Part shown: positions 1 to 7,111 of the stretch, piece after piece
Layout: every line of letters begins with the position of its first letter
Position numbering within the stretch: the first letter of the stretch is position 1
Assembly (NCBI GenBank): GCA_005789925.1
Contig: SXWG01000125.1
Span: 1-8,258 of the forward strand
DNA length: 8,258 nucleotides
Direction: 5' to 3'
Origin: Actinomycetota bacterium
GTDB taxonomy: Bacteria; Actinomycetota; Acidimicrobiia; Acidimicrobiales; Ilumatobacteraceae
Program-made: the position numbers and the translations under genes
Notes under the pieces: generated by a model
Seen by the model: only the letters and a program-made list of their open reading frames with translations
What the model was told of the DNA's origin: nothing
Database searches by the model: none

Positions 1-1160
1 GCTTTCACATTGTCTGGCGACACCCGCAACACGGCTTCGGCTAGCCACACAGCTTCGACTGCACGGTCGCCAGCAAGATGTTCGCGTGCCCGACCAAGCA
101 CCACATCGACACCAGTGACCGAGACCAAGTCGGTGAGAACATCCGCACCGGTCGACGGGTGCAACTCTGTCGTTGATTGCAACTTGAACCATCCCATGTA
201 GGTCTCCCAGATGGTGCGCACCCCCCACATGACCTTGCCATAACCCTGACCCACGCGTAGTTCGGGAGGCAACGTGACTGTCCTCATCAACGACCACACG
301 TCGACTCCTTCATTCATCCCCTCGAGGGTTTTGGAATGCACAAATTCGACTGCGTCGTGAAGCCGAGCAACACAAGCATCGATGAGTTCGTCACCTTCGA
401 CCGGAAAATGACGACCGGTGATGAGACGAGCGGGCCGAAGAGCGCGTAATTTCCGAGTGGTCTCCAAGTACGGCTCGACGAACCGATAGCGGTCTCCGCG
501 CAGTGTGTTGAAGTTCGGGAAATGCGGGAACAACGGCCCGAGCAAGTTCGAGATGAGCGCAACTCGAGTTGCAGGAAGCCACACGATGAGTGAGTCGATG
601 GTCTCGCCTGTAGCAGCAACAAGTTCGACGTCAAGACCACCCACCGAGAATGAATGGCGTTCCTCGAACATCACATCGGGCATCGGGGTGTCTTGATGCA
701 TCGGTACTCCAGGATTCTCCTTTGCGATTCGAATTGCATTCGCACCAGTCACGTCGAACCAAATCTTCGCCGTAGAACGGCGCAGTCGTGCGATGCGAGC
801 ATCATCGGCTTGGCACGCCGGATTGTTCTCTTGGGCGATGTAGATCGTGCCTTGCTCGCGGAAGAGCGCCACTCCACCGACGTGGTCGACGTGCGCCTGC
901 GTCGTGATGATGTGCGTGGTCGGCCCTGGACAAACGGCATCAAACAACTTCTTGTGATGGAGGGCCTCGTAACCCATGCCCGTGTTGACGATGATGCGAC
1001 CTTCGGCATGCACGATCATGTACGCAGCAGTCGACCCAGCCGAGCGGAAAATGCCGGGTGACACCTCTAATGCTTCGCTGTCGTAGTTGTGCTCGAGCAG
1101 TTCTTTACCAGGACGAGTGTCGATCACATGATCGACCTGATCTTGTATCGATTTGTTCAC
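1..1160 (-). CDS. Alkylsulfatase-like MBL-fold metallo-hydrolase (3' end off window)
   Basis: The minus-strand frame stays open from GTG 1160 to the left edge: 386 codons, no stop, C-terminus missing. The GTG is preceded by an AAGGGG-type ribosome site overlapping the stop of the upstream sulfotransferase. Seen: the metal motif TQAHVDHVGG at residues 87-96 (His90, Asp92, His93), ATGETIDS at 183-190, a TLRGD segment at 219-223, GRHFPVEG at 249-256, and a YGKVMWGVRTIWETYMGWF segment at 307-325. Known: the last pattern resembles the dimerisation domain of SdsA1-type alkylsulfatases, which lies after the MBL domain and before an SCP2-like C-terminal domain. That last domain would be off the window. 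Inferred: a cytoplasmic hydrolase of a sulfate ester or related substrate, since no signal peptide is present. Odd: the first His of the usual HxHxDH is Gln88 (codon 897-899). Lactonase or other hydrolase activity remains possible. Confidence 0.85.
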   Translation of the reverse strand, partial: MNKSIQDQVDHVIDTRPGKELLEHNYDSEALEVSPGIFRSAGSTAAYMIVHAEGRIIVNTGMGYEALHHKKLFDAVCPGPTTHIITTQAHVDHVGGVALFREQGTIYIAQENNPACQADDARIARLRRSTAKIWFDVTGANAIRIAKENPGVPMHQDTPMPDVMFEERHSFSVGGLDVELVAATGETIDSLIVWLPATRVALISNLLGPLFPHFPNFNTLRGDRYRFVEPYLETTRKLRALRPARLITGRHFPVEGDELIDACVARLHDAVEFVHSKTLEGMNEGVDVWSLMRTVTLPPELRVGQGYGKVMWGVRTIWETYMGWFKLQSTTELHPSTGADVLTDLVSVTGVDVVLGRAREHLAGDRAVEAVWLAEAVLRVSPDNVK

Positions 1161-1172
1161 AGCTCGCTCCCC

Positions 1173-2426
1173 TTATGTCACGTCAATCGGAACATCAAAA
1201 CGTTCCATATATGAACCGAAACCTGCCCGTACTTCCTCTGGAGTGCGACCGAAGTCTGCACGGATGTCGTAGGCAATGGTCGGCTCTGGGTGTTGTTTCC
1301 TGTGCTCAATCCGACCCGTCACAGCCTTGGCCGCACGTTCAGTCAACGGGTGACCTGCCCACTCGAAGATGGCACGCACCATTGACAGCTCGTCAGTGAC
1401 AAAGTCCTTGAAGTGACAATCGAATCGTTGGCCATTGGGCACACAACCGACGTCACGAACAGCGGCGGACAACAGAGTTCCTACTCTGTCTGTCCAATAG
1501 TCGGCATACCAACCTGGATCGATGGTGCGGTACGACATGCGCGCGGCATAACACGTCATTGTCGCCGCCGATTGCACGACTGCAACAGGGTCGCGATGCG
1601 TCATCACCACACATGCATCAGGAAACACCTTCATCAGTGGTCCGAGCTGTTCGAGGTGTTGAGGTGATTTCAAAATCCACCGTGCACGTGGCCTGAACCA
1701 CGTGAGTACCTTCAATGCGGTCTTCATATATTCGTAGTGAGGCGTCTGGTCTTGTGCCACGTAATAGTCACGCCACCGAGGCACGCGCGCGATCCACTCC
1801 AAGTTGTACGACGAGAAGTCAGGCAGCATGAGCTCTAACTCTTCGTGCACATGGTCTGGGTTCATCGGATGCATGTACTGAACGAGGGGGCTCATCATCT
1901 GCATGGCATCCCACTCGCGAAGGCAGCGCTGATAACGCGGATCCACCCCATCGGCCCCCGGGCCCTCGCCTCTCCGTGGAACCGGCTCGTAGCTCTCCCA
2001 CAACGGCATTGATCGCAACGAGTCGTCCGCGGACAACAGGTTCACCAGGTTCGTTGTTCCTGTGCGCGGAAGTCCGACGATGACAATCGGACGCTGAATT
2101 TCGATGTCATGAATCTCAGGATGACGTGTCAAGAGGTCATTGATGAGAAGCCGGTTCGACGCATATCTAAGACACGCATTTCGAAGAGATAGCCGTCCGA
2201 CATTACGACGATCTGAATCATTGCCGACCTCATCGAGCCACATGCCCAGGCGGGTCACAAAGTCCATCGAACCGAAATCTTCGAGCCCTGTTCGTTCGCA
2301 GGCTTCGCCGAGAATCGACCCCGATGACATGTCGATCGTAAGTTCCTCGCAATGCTCAATGGCAGCGGTTTGTAACGGGGACAACTCGGGAGAACCGAGA
2401 TCAGTGATGCGTATCTTGCTTGCCAT
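1173..2426 (-). CDS. Sulfotransferase family protein (PAPS-dependent)
   Basis: A 417-residue protein that should transfer a sulfuryl group from PAPS to a hydroxyl of a small molecule or lipid in the cytoplasm; the acceptor is unknown. Seen: the PAPS 5'-phosphosulfate loop GLPRTGTT at residues 118-125 after a beta strand (IVIV), then WILKSPQH at 250-257, and THRDP at 276-280 with Ser286, matching the 3'-phosphate-binding Arg...Ser of the family. A His-rich stretch at 186-194 may hold the catalytic base, but that is inference. The roughly 110-residue helical N-terminal extension and total length fit the Sulfotransfer_3-type proteins abundant in actinobacteria. ATG 2426 is the only good start and has GAGGGG close upstream (2429-2434). 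The gene leads a two-gene unit with the alkylsulfatase-like hydrolase 12 nt downstream, and diverges from the Gfo/Idh gene across 31 bp. Confidence 0.9.
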   Translation of the reverse strand: MASKIRITDLGSPELSPLQTAAIEHCEELTIDMSSGSILGEACERTGLEDFGSMDFVTRLGMWLDEVGNDSDRRNVGRLSLRNACLRYASNRLLINDLLTRHPEIHDIEIQRPIVIVGLPRTGTTNLVNLLSADDSLRSMPLWESYEPVPRRGEGPGADGVDPRYQRCLREWDAMQMMSPLVQYMHPMNPDHVHEELELMLPDFSSYNLEWIARVPRWRDYYVAQDQTPHYEYMKTALKVLTWFRPRARWILKSPQHLEQLGPLMKVFPDACVVMTHRDPVAVVQSAATMTCYAARMSYRTIDPGWYADYWTDRVGTLLSAAVRDVGCVPNGQRFDCHFKDFVTDELSMVRAIFEWAGHPLTERAAKAVTGRIEHRKQHPEPTIAYDIRADFGRTPEEVRAGFGSYMERFDVPIDVT

Positions 2427-2457
2427 AGCCCCTCAACGCTCATAGTAACCTCGCGTC
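2427..2457. promoter_or_regulatory. Compact divergent promoter region between the sulfotransferase and Gfo/Idh genes
   Basis: Only 31 bp separate ATG 2426 (minus) from GTG 2458 (plus). On the minus strand TACTAT (2442-2447) fits a TANNNT -10 element, followed by GAGGGG just before the ATG. On the plus strand TAACCT (2446-2451) fits TANNNT and ends six bases before the GTG, the spacing expected if transcription begins at the start codon. No Shine-Dalgarno sequence precedes that GTG, which agrees with a leaderless mRNA. The two hexamers overlap by two bases, and any -35 elements would lie inside the opposing coding sequences. The hexamers are visible; promoter function is inferred. Confidence 0.45.
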
Positions 2458-3459
2458 GTGAACGACCTTCGCTTGGGAATCGTGGGATGTGGAGCCATTT
2501 CAGAGTGGCACGCAAGAGCGCTGAAGAAAGCGTCCCGCACGAACGTTGTCGCATGCATCGACCCCGTCGCTGAACGAGCGCAGCATCTGGCATCACTTAC
2601 TGGCGGTGCGGCGTGCGCGTCACTCAAAGACGCGCTGACTCTCGGGCTTGACGCGGTGGCCCTGCTGGTGCCACATCACTTACACGAGAAACTCGCGCTT
2701 GAGTCATTCGAAGCAGGAATGCATGTTGCGCTGGAGAAGCCAATGTCGACTGATCTCGCATCGTGTGAACGCATCCTGTCTGCAGCCGCGCGCGACACCA
2801 CGAAGGTCTTCATGCTCGCCGAGAATGCCCAGTACTGGCCAGAGGTGATTGCTGCGCGCCTACTCATCGACCAAGGCGCCATTGGCGACGTGTTCACCGC
2901 CCGTGCATGGCACCACCATGGTCCCCCCAAAGAGTTCTATCCAGACTCCGATTCATGGCGCTTCAGTGCAGAGGCGTCTGGGGGTGGGGTGGCTCTCGAC
3001 ACCGGGTCTCACTGGATTCGCCCCCTACGTATGGTGCTCGGTGAGATTGATGAAGTCGTGGGGATTACCGGACGACTCTGGGATGAGATGGAGGGCGAGT
3101 CTCTCGTCCGTTCGCTGCTGCGATTTTCGAACGGAACCACGGCGAGCTTCGATGTCATTTTGGCCAAGGGTGCCGTCGCCCTTCAACCACACTTCCAATT
3201 CAGTGGCACGAAGGGTGAAATTGTCATCACGGTCATGGGAGAAGTGTTGTTGTTCGACGGCAAGGATTGGCAAGGAACATGCGTTCACCGCGGTAACTAC
3301 ATGGATAGCTACGCCGGGGTATGGCAAGACTTCGAAGCAGCCGTACTTGATGGCAAGCCGCTTGAGGCCGATGCCCAATATTCCCTCGGTGAGATTCGCA
3401 CCGCGCAAGCAATAGTGCGCAGTGGCTCAACACGCCAGTGGGAAAGGGTCTGGGGCTGA
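2458..3459 (+). CDS. Gfo/Idh/MocA family NAD(P)-dependent oxidoreductase
   Basis: A 333-residue protein of usual family length that should oxidise or reduce a hydroxyl/keto group on a sugar, cyclitol or similar polyol with NAD(P). Seen: an N-terminal Rossmann fold with LGIVGCGAIS at residues 6-15 (Gly7, Gly10, Gly12) and an acidic residue, Asp35, at the end of the second strand. The family EKP motif is at 93-95 with Lys94. The alpha/beta C-terminal domain contains GGGVALDTGSHWIRPL at 175-190, where Asp181 and His185 occupy the usual catalytic positions. Start: GTG 2458 puts the glycine motif at the expected distance and no later start would keep it. There is no Shine-Dalgarno, so initiation may be leaderless. 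It is the first of three co-directional genes; its stop is 2 nt before the SDR start. The substrate cannot be assigned. Confidence 0.92.
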   Translation: MNDLRLGIVGCGAISEWHARALKKASRTNVVACIDPVAERAQHLASLTGGAACASLKDALTLGLDAVALLVPHHLHEKLALESFEAGMHVALEKPMSTDLASCERILSAAARDTTKVFMLAENAQYWPEVIAARLLIDQGAIGDVFTARAWHHHGPPKEFYPDSDSWRFSAEASGGGVALDTGSHWIRPLRMVLGEIDEVVGITGRLWDEMEGESLVRSLLRFSNGTTASFDVILAKGAVALQPHFQFSGTKGEIVITVMGEVLLFDGKDWQGTCVHRGNYMDSYAGVWQDFEAAVLDGKPLEADAQYSLGEIRTAQAIVRSGSTRQWERVWG

Positions 3460-3461
3460 CG

Positions 3462-4217
3462 ATGTCGTCGAACCGAGTGTCGTTCAACTTTTCCGACTCA
3501 ACTGTGCTGGTCACTGGAGGGTCAAACGGAATCGGACTCGGAATCGCCAAAGCCTTCGCAGATGCTGGCGCTCGCGTCACCATCACCGGAACCCGCCCTT
3601 CCGCCGATGACTACGACAATGACCTTTCACGTTTCGACTTCATCCAGTGTTCAATGTCTGACACACATCAACTTGAAGTGTTGGCTGAGAACTTCGATCG
3701 ACTGGATGTTCTCGTCAACAACGCAGGCCAAGTCATGCCACAGGGCGGTAATGAGTACGACCCCGATGTTTTCGATGAGGCACTGCGAATAAATGTGTCA
3801 TCAGCCTTCCGCTTGAGTCGACTCCTTCATCGCGCGCTGAAATCCTCTGACGCCGACGGTGGCGCCAGCATTGTGAATCTTGCGTCGTTGTCGTCATTCT
3901 TCGCGGTCGAATTTGTACCTGGCTATGGAGCCGCCAAGGCTGCAGTGGTCCAGATGACAAAGACCCTGGCAGTGCACTACGCGCGAAACGGAATACGTGT
4001 CAATGCTGTCGCACCCGGTGTCATCGAATCGAACATGACAGCACCGATGCTCGCAATCGAGTCAATGGCCGATGCCCAGTTGTCACGAATTCCGCAGGGT
4101 CGATTCGGCACTCCATCAGACGTCGCCCCTGCAATTCTCTTCCTTGCGTCGTCTCACGCCTCATACATCACCGGCCACACGCTGCTCATCGACGGCGGCT
4201 TCTCGGTACTCGGATAA
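3462..4217 (+). CDS. SDR family NAD(P)-dependent oxidoreductase
   Basis: A 251-residue classical short-chain dehydrogenase/reductase acting on an alcohol/ketone pair. Seen, numbered from ATG 3462: cofactor motif TGGSNGIG at 18-25, NNAG at 86-89, Asn111, catalytic Ser142, Tyr155 and Lys159 (YGAAK), then VAPGVIESNMT at 183-193, and the C-terminal TGHTLLIDGGF typical of FabG-like members. All catalytic residues are present. Start choice: ATG 3462 lies 2 nt after the stop of the preceding gene, with a G-rich TGGGG six bases upstream. An in-frame GTG at 3438 would add eight residues and overlap the upstream gene, but gives no conserved sequence. Close spacing implies coupled translation with the Gfo/Idh gene; the PhyH gene follows after 9 nt. 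It may act on the product of either neighbour (inference); the substrate is unknown. Confidence 0.92.
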   Translation: MSSNRVSFNFSDSTVLVTGGSNGIGLGIAKAFADAGARVTITGTRPSADDYDNDLSRFDFIQCSMSDTHQLEVLAENFDRLDVLVNNAGQVMPQGGNEYDPDVFDEALRINVSSAFRLSRLLHRALKSSDADGGASIVNLASLSSFFAVEFVPGYGAAKAAVVQMTKTLAVHYARNGIRVNAVAPGVIESNMTAPMLAIESMADAQLSRIPQGRFGTPSDVAPAILFLASSHASYITGHTLLIDGGFSVLG

Positions 4218-4226
4218 GGAGCCCAC

Positions 4227-5087
4227 ATGACACCACTTCGATTGGTCACGCAAGACGAAGTCGACGCGTTCTGGCGCGATGGCGTGGTGTGCTTACGAGG
4301 CATCATCGACCCTGAGTACGTGCGCTCAATGGCAGCACCACTTGCTGCCATGCTCGGAACCCCTGAATTGGCTGACCTATCAGCGATGGGCGATGCACTC
4401 GCTGCGAGCGGAAAGAGCGTGCTGCGTGACGGCGAGGGCGATACAACGAAGGGACGGTTCGTCGCCGGGGTCGATCACTGGCTCACCCACAGCGAGTTCG
4501 CAGATTTCGCACTGCGCACCTGTCTTCCGAACGTGGCTGCTGTGGTTCTTGGGTCGCGGCAAGTGAACTTGTGGGAAGACAGTGTGCTTGCCAAAGAACC
4601 CGGAACTGCAGAGCGCACGGCATGGCACCAAGACCTTCCCTACTTCCACGTGGAAGGCAAGAACGTGTGCACTATGTGGTGCCCACTCGACAAAGTCACC
4701 CAAGAGTCTGGGGCGGTGAAGTTCGTTAAGTCGTCACATTTGTGGCCCGACGTGTACCGGCCAAACTTCTTCGTGTCAACCATGTCGATCCCTGGCTCTC
4801 CGGGTGAAGACGTCCCCGACATTGATGCGATGGCAGCCGAGGGTTCGTGCGAAGTTCTCACCTTTGACACCGAGCCAGGTGACGTCACCATTCACCATGC
4901 GCGCACCATCCACGGTGCCGGTGCCAACACTTCAGAGAGATGGCGCCGAGCAATCAGTTTGCGCTACTGCGGTGACGACGTGGTGTATCACGAGCGCCCT
5001 GGTACCCCACTCAAGGCACACCATGTCAACTTCGTCGAAGGTGCACCATTGCACCCCGACGATTGTCCTGCAGTTCAGCGAAGCTGA
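4227..5087 (+). CDS. Phytanoyl-CoA dioxygenase (PhyH) family Fe(II)/2-oxoglutarate oxygenase
   Basis: A 286-residue cytoplasmic oxygenase that should hydroxylate an organic substrate using Fe(II), O2 and 2-oxoglutarate. Seen: the iron motif TAWHQDLPYF at 131-140 supplies His134 and Asp136. The cupin-core stretch DKVTQESGAVKFVKSSH at 155-171 is typical of PhyH proteins. The distal iron ligand is His229 in TIHGAGANTS (227-236), and Arg241, twelve residues on, is well placed to bind the 2-oxoglutarate carboxylate. The facial triad is intact, so an active enzyme is expected. Start ATG 4227 has a clear AAGGAG (4216-4221) overlapping the stop of the SDR gene. It is last in the three-gene unit, and its stop lies 4 bp from the stop of the convergent secreted-protein gene. 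Relatives act on very different small molecules (phytanoyl-CoA, ectoine, halogenation substrates), so the substrate is open. Confidence 0.9.
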   Translation: MTPLRLVTQDEVDAFWRDGVVCLRGIIDPEYVRSMAAPLAAMLGTPELADLSAMGDALAASGKSVLRDGEGDTTKGRFVAGVDHWLTHSEFADFALRTCLPNVAAVVLGSRQVNLWEDSVLAKEPGTAERTAWHQDLPYFHVEGKNVCTMWCPLDKVTQESGAVKFVKSSHLWPDVYRPNFFVSTMSIPGSPGEDVPDIDAMAAEGSCEVLTFDTEPGDVTIHHARTIHGAGANTSERWRRAISLRYCGDDVVYHERPGTPLKAHHVNFVEGAPLHPDDCPAVQRS

Positions 5088-5091
5088 AGCC

Positions 5092-7035
5092 CTACGGATT
5101 TGTCGGGGCCGGACCAGGCTGGCCCGGGGTTCCCTGTGGTGTCGGGGGACCCTGCGGGGCCGGCTGACCAGGTGTTCCAGGTTGGCCAGGTGTTCCGGGC
5201 TGACCAGGTGTTCCGGCACCGCCCTGATTCGACATCCACTTGAAGTGGCTGCTGTTCATCGCACGGTCTGCTGCTGACACCGACCACTGACCCATCGTGC
5301 CCTTGCACGTGCTCACATCGGCTGTGACCGAGATGAAATTTGCCGGGTTCGGTGTCGCGTCGGTTGCCGTGTCGATGAAGGTTGAACCTTTCGATCCTGA
5401 CTGCACCGTGAGCGCCGCACCAGAACTTGTTGTCGCGCTCGTGATCGTGCAACCGCCGGATGGGCCGGAGAAACTGTACGTCAGTCCACCGACATCCATC
5501 CACGTGCTCTCGCTCGTTCCGATTGGCATGCGCTGTGGCCTCCAGAAAGTGAACGAGACCGTGTTGCTTGACGGCGAGATCATGTCAGTCGTGTAAGGGT
5601 TCGCGCTCGTCGCGTAATTCAAGGTGGTCGAACCCCAACTGCGCACATTCGGCGATGTCTGCATGACTGCCGAGATGACCTGCGTCGATGAGTGCACAAC
5701 CGTCTTGTTCGACTTGGTGACGGTGTACTTGAACGTGTCTCCCACCTTCAGGCCGTCTGGGCCGGACATACGCGGCTTGATCTCGTTGGTCCATGCTGAA
5801 CCTGATTGCAGCGTCGCCACACTCGGAATGATGTTGGAAAAACCGTCACCGTCTGGGTCGCAGCTGGTGAACAACCATTCAGTCATCATTGATGCGGCCT
5901 CATCCCACGTGAATGCTGCTGGCCACGTCGCAGGCTTCGACTTCTGAACCTGACCATTCGTCACGGTGTTCGTCGGTGCGATGACTTTCGAACCACACAA
6001 CTTTGTGTAGTCAGTGTCCGGAAGAGCATTGTCGCCCTGCTGCGTAGCCGTCGGGTAGTCCGGAGAAATTGTGGCGGCCTGCGCGGTTGAACCTGAACAC
6101 CACTTGATTCCTGTGCAATCGACATTGAAAGAACCAATCGTCGACATGGTTGCTGGCAATGTGAAGTTCTTCTTGACTGCGTCGGTGTTGTAGATGAAAA
6201 ACACACCTTGGAAGGTGCTGATCATCGTGTTCAGTGCCGTGGCGACAGTCGGGCTCGCTGATGGTGAGGTGACATTGAATGCATTCAAGTTCACGCAGTT
6301 TCCACCGCAAATGAGACCAGTTCCGATGAGTGCCTCACCCAACTGTGAACCGTCATCCTTCTGCGTGGTGTTGAAGAACTTGTCATCGACCAAGTCGAGT
6401 TTTCCGTCATTGTCGTCATCGACATCGACGAAAGAAGGAAGACCGTCGTTGTCAGCGTCGGCACCGGCCTTGTTCTCGGTCGGGTCCGCAAACTTACGTA
6501 CGCCAGCACCGCTGACGCCTGTGCCCTTGCCGAGGTTGGCACGTGCCGGTGGGCGTCCACCACTGACGGCAATCGATCGACTCAGCACTGCTGAAGAAGG
6601 TGCAGCCTTCGCCAAACTCGCAAACGTCTGATCACTCGACACCTTGATGGTGCCGAGACTCACGGTCGAACCCGACGCGGTCTTCAGGTTGGTGACACCC
6701 TTTGTCGCCTTCGCTGCGGTTGTGGTTTTCCCCTTTGCGTCGGTGTACTTCAACATGACTGGGCCGACATAGGCACCGTCTGAGTTCAACACTGACAGTG
6801 TCATGCCATTCGTGTCAGCCTTCGGAATTCCCGACAGCGTCACTTTGCCGCCCGTTGAGCGCGCGAGATACGCCTTGCCTGATGATGCAACAGCAAGTAA
6901 TCGGTAGTTCGATGCGAGCGAAGCTTTGATGGATGTGGTATTTGGTGCGGCTTCGACCTGTCCGGACAAAACGAACGAACCACCGACAATGACAGTTGCG
7001 ACAGCAAACAGTCCTTTGAAGCGACGAATATTCAT
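5092..7035 (-). CDS. Secreted protein with TSP3-like calcium loops and collagen-like tail
   Basis: A 647-residue protein I do not recognise as a named family. Seen: a signal peptide (Arg/Lys at 4-7, hydrophobic 9-24, likely cleavage after VEA at 29). A Ser/Thr/Lys-rich region runs to about 180. Two overlapping acidic loops at 193-218 (Asp193, 195, 197, 204; Asp206, 208, 210, 217) and a third at 393-401 (DPDGDGFSN) match thrombospondin-3/EF-hand-like Ca2+ loops. Eight Cys (243, 247, 307, 313, 347, 392, 529, 577) could pair as disulfides. A Gly-X-Y tail at 605-643 has mostly GTP/GQP triplets. No LPXTG motif, C-terminal membrane helix or lipobox is present, so the protein is probably released or held by interactions. 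ATG 7035 has GGGGAGGGG five bases upstream. It lies downstream of the Nramp gene after 76 bp, probably with its own promoter. A surface or matrix role is inference. Confidence 0.85.
   Translation of the reverse strand: MNIRRFKGLFAVATVIVGGSFVLSGQVEAAPNTTSIKASLASNYRLLAVASSGKAYLARSTGGKVTLSGIPKADTNGMTLSVLNSDGAYVGPVMLKYTDAKGKTTTAAKATKGVTNLKTASGSTVSLGTIKVSSDQTFASLAKAAPSSAVLSRSIAVSGGRPPARANLGKGTGVSGAGVRKFADPTENKAGADADNDGLPSFVDVDDDNDGKLDLVDDKFFNTTQKDDGSQLGEALIGTGLICGGNCVNLNAFNVTSPSASPTVATALNTMISTFQGVFFIYNTDAVKKNFTLPATMSTIGSFNVDCTGIKWCSGSTAQAATISPDYPTATQQGDNALPDTDYTKLCGSKVIAPTNTVTNGQVQKSKPATWPAAFTWDEAASMMTEWLFTSCDPDGDGFSNIIPSVATLQSGSAWTNEIKPRMSGPDGLKVGDTFKYTVTKSNKTVVHSSTQVISAVMQTSPNVRSWGSTTLNYATSANPYTTDMISPSSNTVSFTFWRPQRMPIGTSESTWMDVGGLTYSFSGPSGGCTITSATTSSGAALTVQSGSKGSTFIDTATDATPNPANFISVTADVSTCKGTMGQWSVSAADRAMNSSHFKWMSNQGGAGTPGQPGTPGQPGTPGQPAPQGPPTPQGTPGQPGPAPTNP
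5162..5215. repeat. Three 18-bp tandem repeats encoding the collagen-like GTPGQP units
   Basis: Three consecutive 18-bp units at 5162-5179, 5180-5197 and 5198-5215 share the core CCAGGTGTTCC. The first and third differ only at the last base, while the second has TTGG in place of CTGA near its start. Read on the minus strand each unit encodes two Gly-X-Y triplets of the secreted protein's tail. Changes in copy number would stay in frame and vary the tail length. Confidence 0.9.
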
Positions 7036-7067
7036 GGCTACCCCTCCCCGAGGAATATGGTGCCTTA

Positions 7068-7096
7068 ACGATAGCCCGCACCGTGAGTAGTGTGCA
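7068..7096 (-). promoter_or_regulatory. Candidate promoter for the secreted-protein gene
   Basis: On the minus strand TGCACA (7091-7096) and TATCGT (7068-7073) are separated by 17 bp. Each matches four of six bases of the sigma-70-type -35 and -10 consensus. Transcription would start near 7061, giving a leader of about 25 nt that contains the GGGGAGGGG ribosome site (7041-7049). The rest of the 76-bp gap between the Nramp stop and ATG 7035 shows no convincing terminator, so read-through from the Nramp gene is also possible. Function is inferred from the hexamers only. Confidence 0.35.
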
Positions 7097-7111
7097 CAGG
7101 CTCTATCTCAA

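Noticed and set aside
654..1061. Plus-strand frame of 135 codons opposite the MBL hydrolase
   Set aside because: The opposite strand encodes the conserved metal-binding motif and continuous homologous protein sequence; the plus frame shows Arg/Asp-rich shadow composition.
2849..3415. Plus-strand frame of 188 codons inside the Gfo/Idh gene
   Set aside because: It is an alternative frame of a well-conserved oxidoreductase, without ribosome site or recognisable motif.
3438..3461. Upstream in-frame GTG start for the SDR gene (adds eight residues)
   Set aside because: The extension overlaps the Gfo/Idh gene, carries no conserved SDR sequence, and ATG 3462 has a purine-rich site and the usual short gap.
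5106..5125. GC-rich inverted repeat GGGCC...GGCCC near the convergent stops, as a possible terminator
   Set aside because: The stem is only 5 bp, no T-run follows on either strand, and it lies within the Gly/Pro-coding tail, where such matches are expected from codon composition.
5075..5503. Open minus-strand frame of 142 codons over the collagen-tail region
   Set aside because: It lies in a different frame of the secreted-protein gene, has low-complexity sequence caused by the repeats (NTW-type runs), and has no family features.
7036..7111. Possible terminator or riboswitch in the gap after the Nramp stop (imperfect GATAG...CTATC pairing)
   Set aside because: The pairing is short and interrupted, no U-tract follows, and the space is taken up by a plausible promoter and ribosome site.
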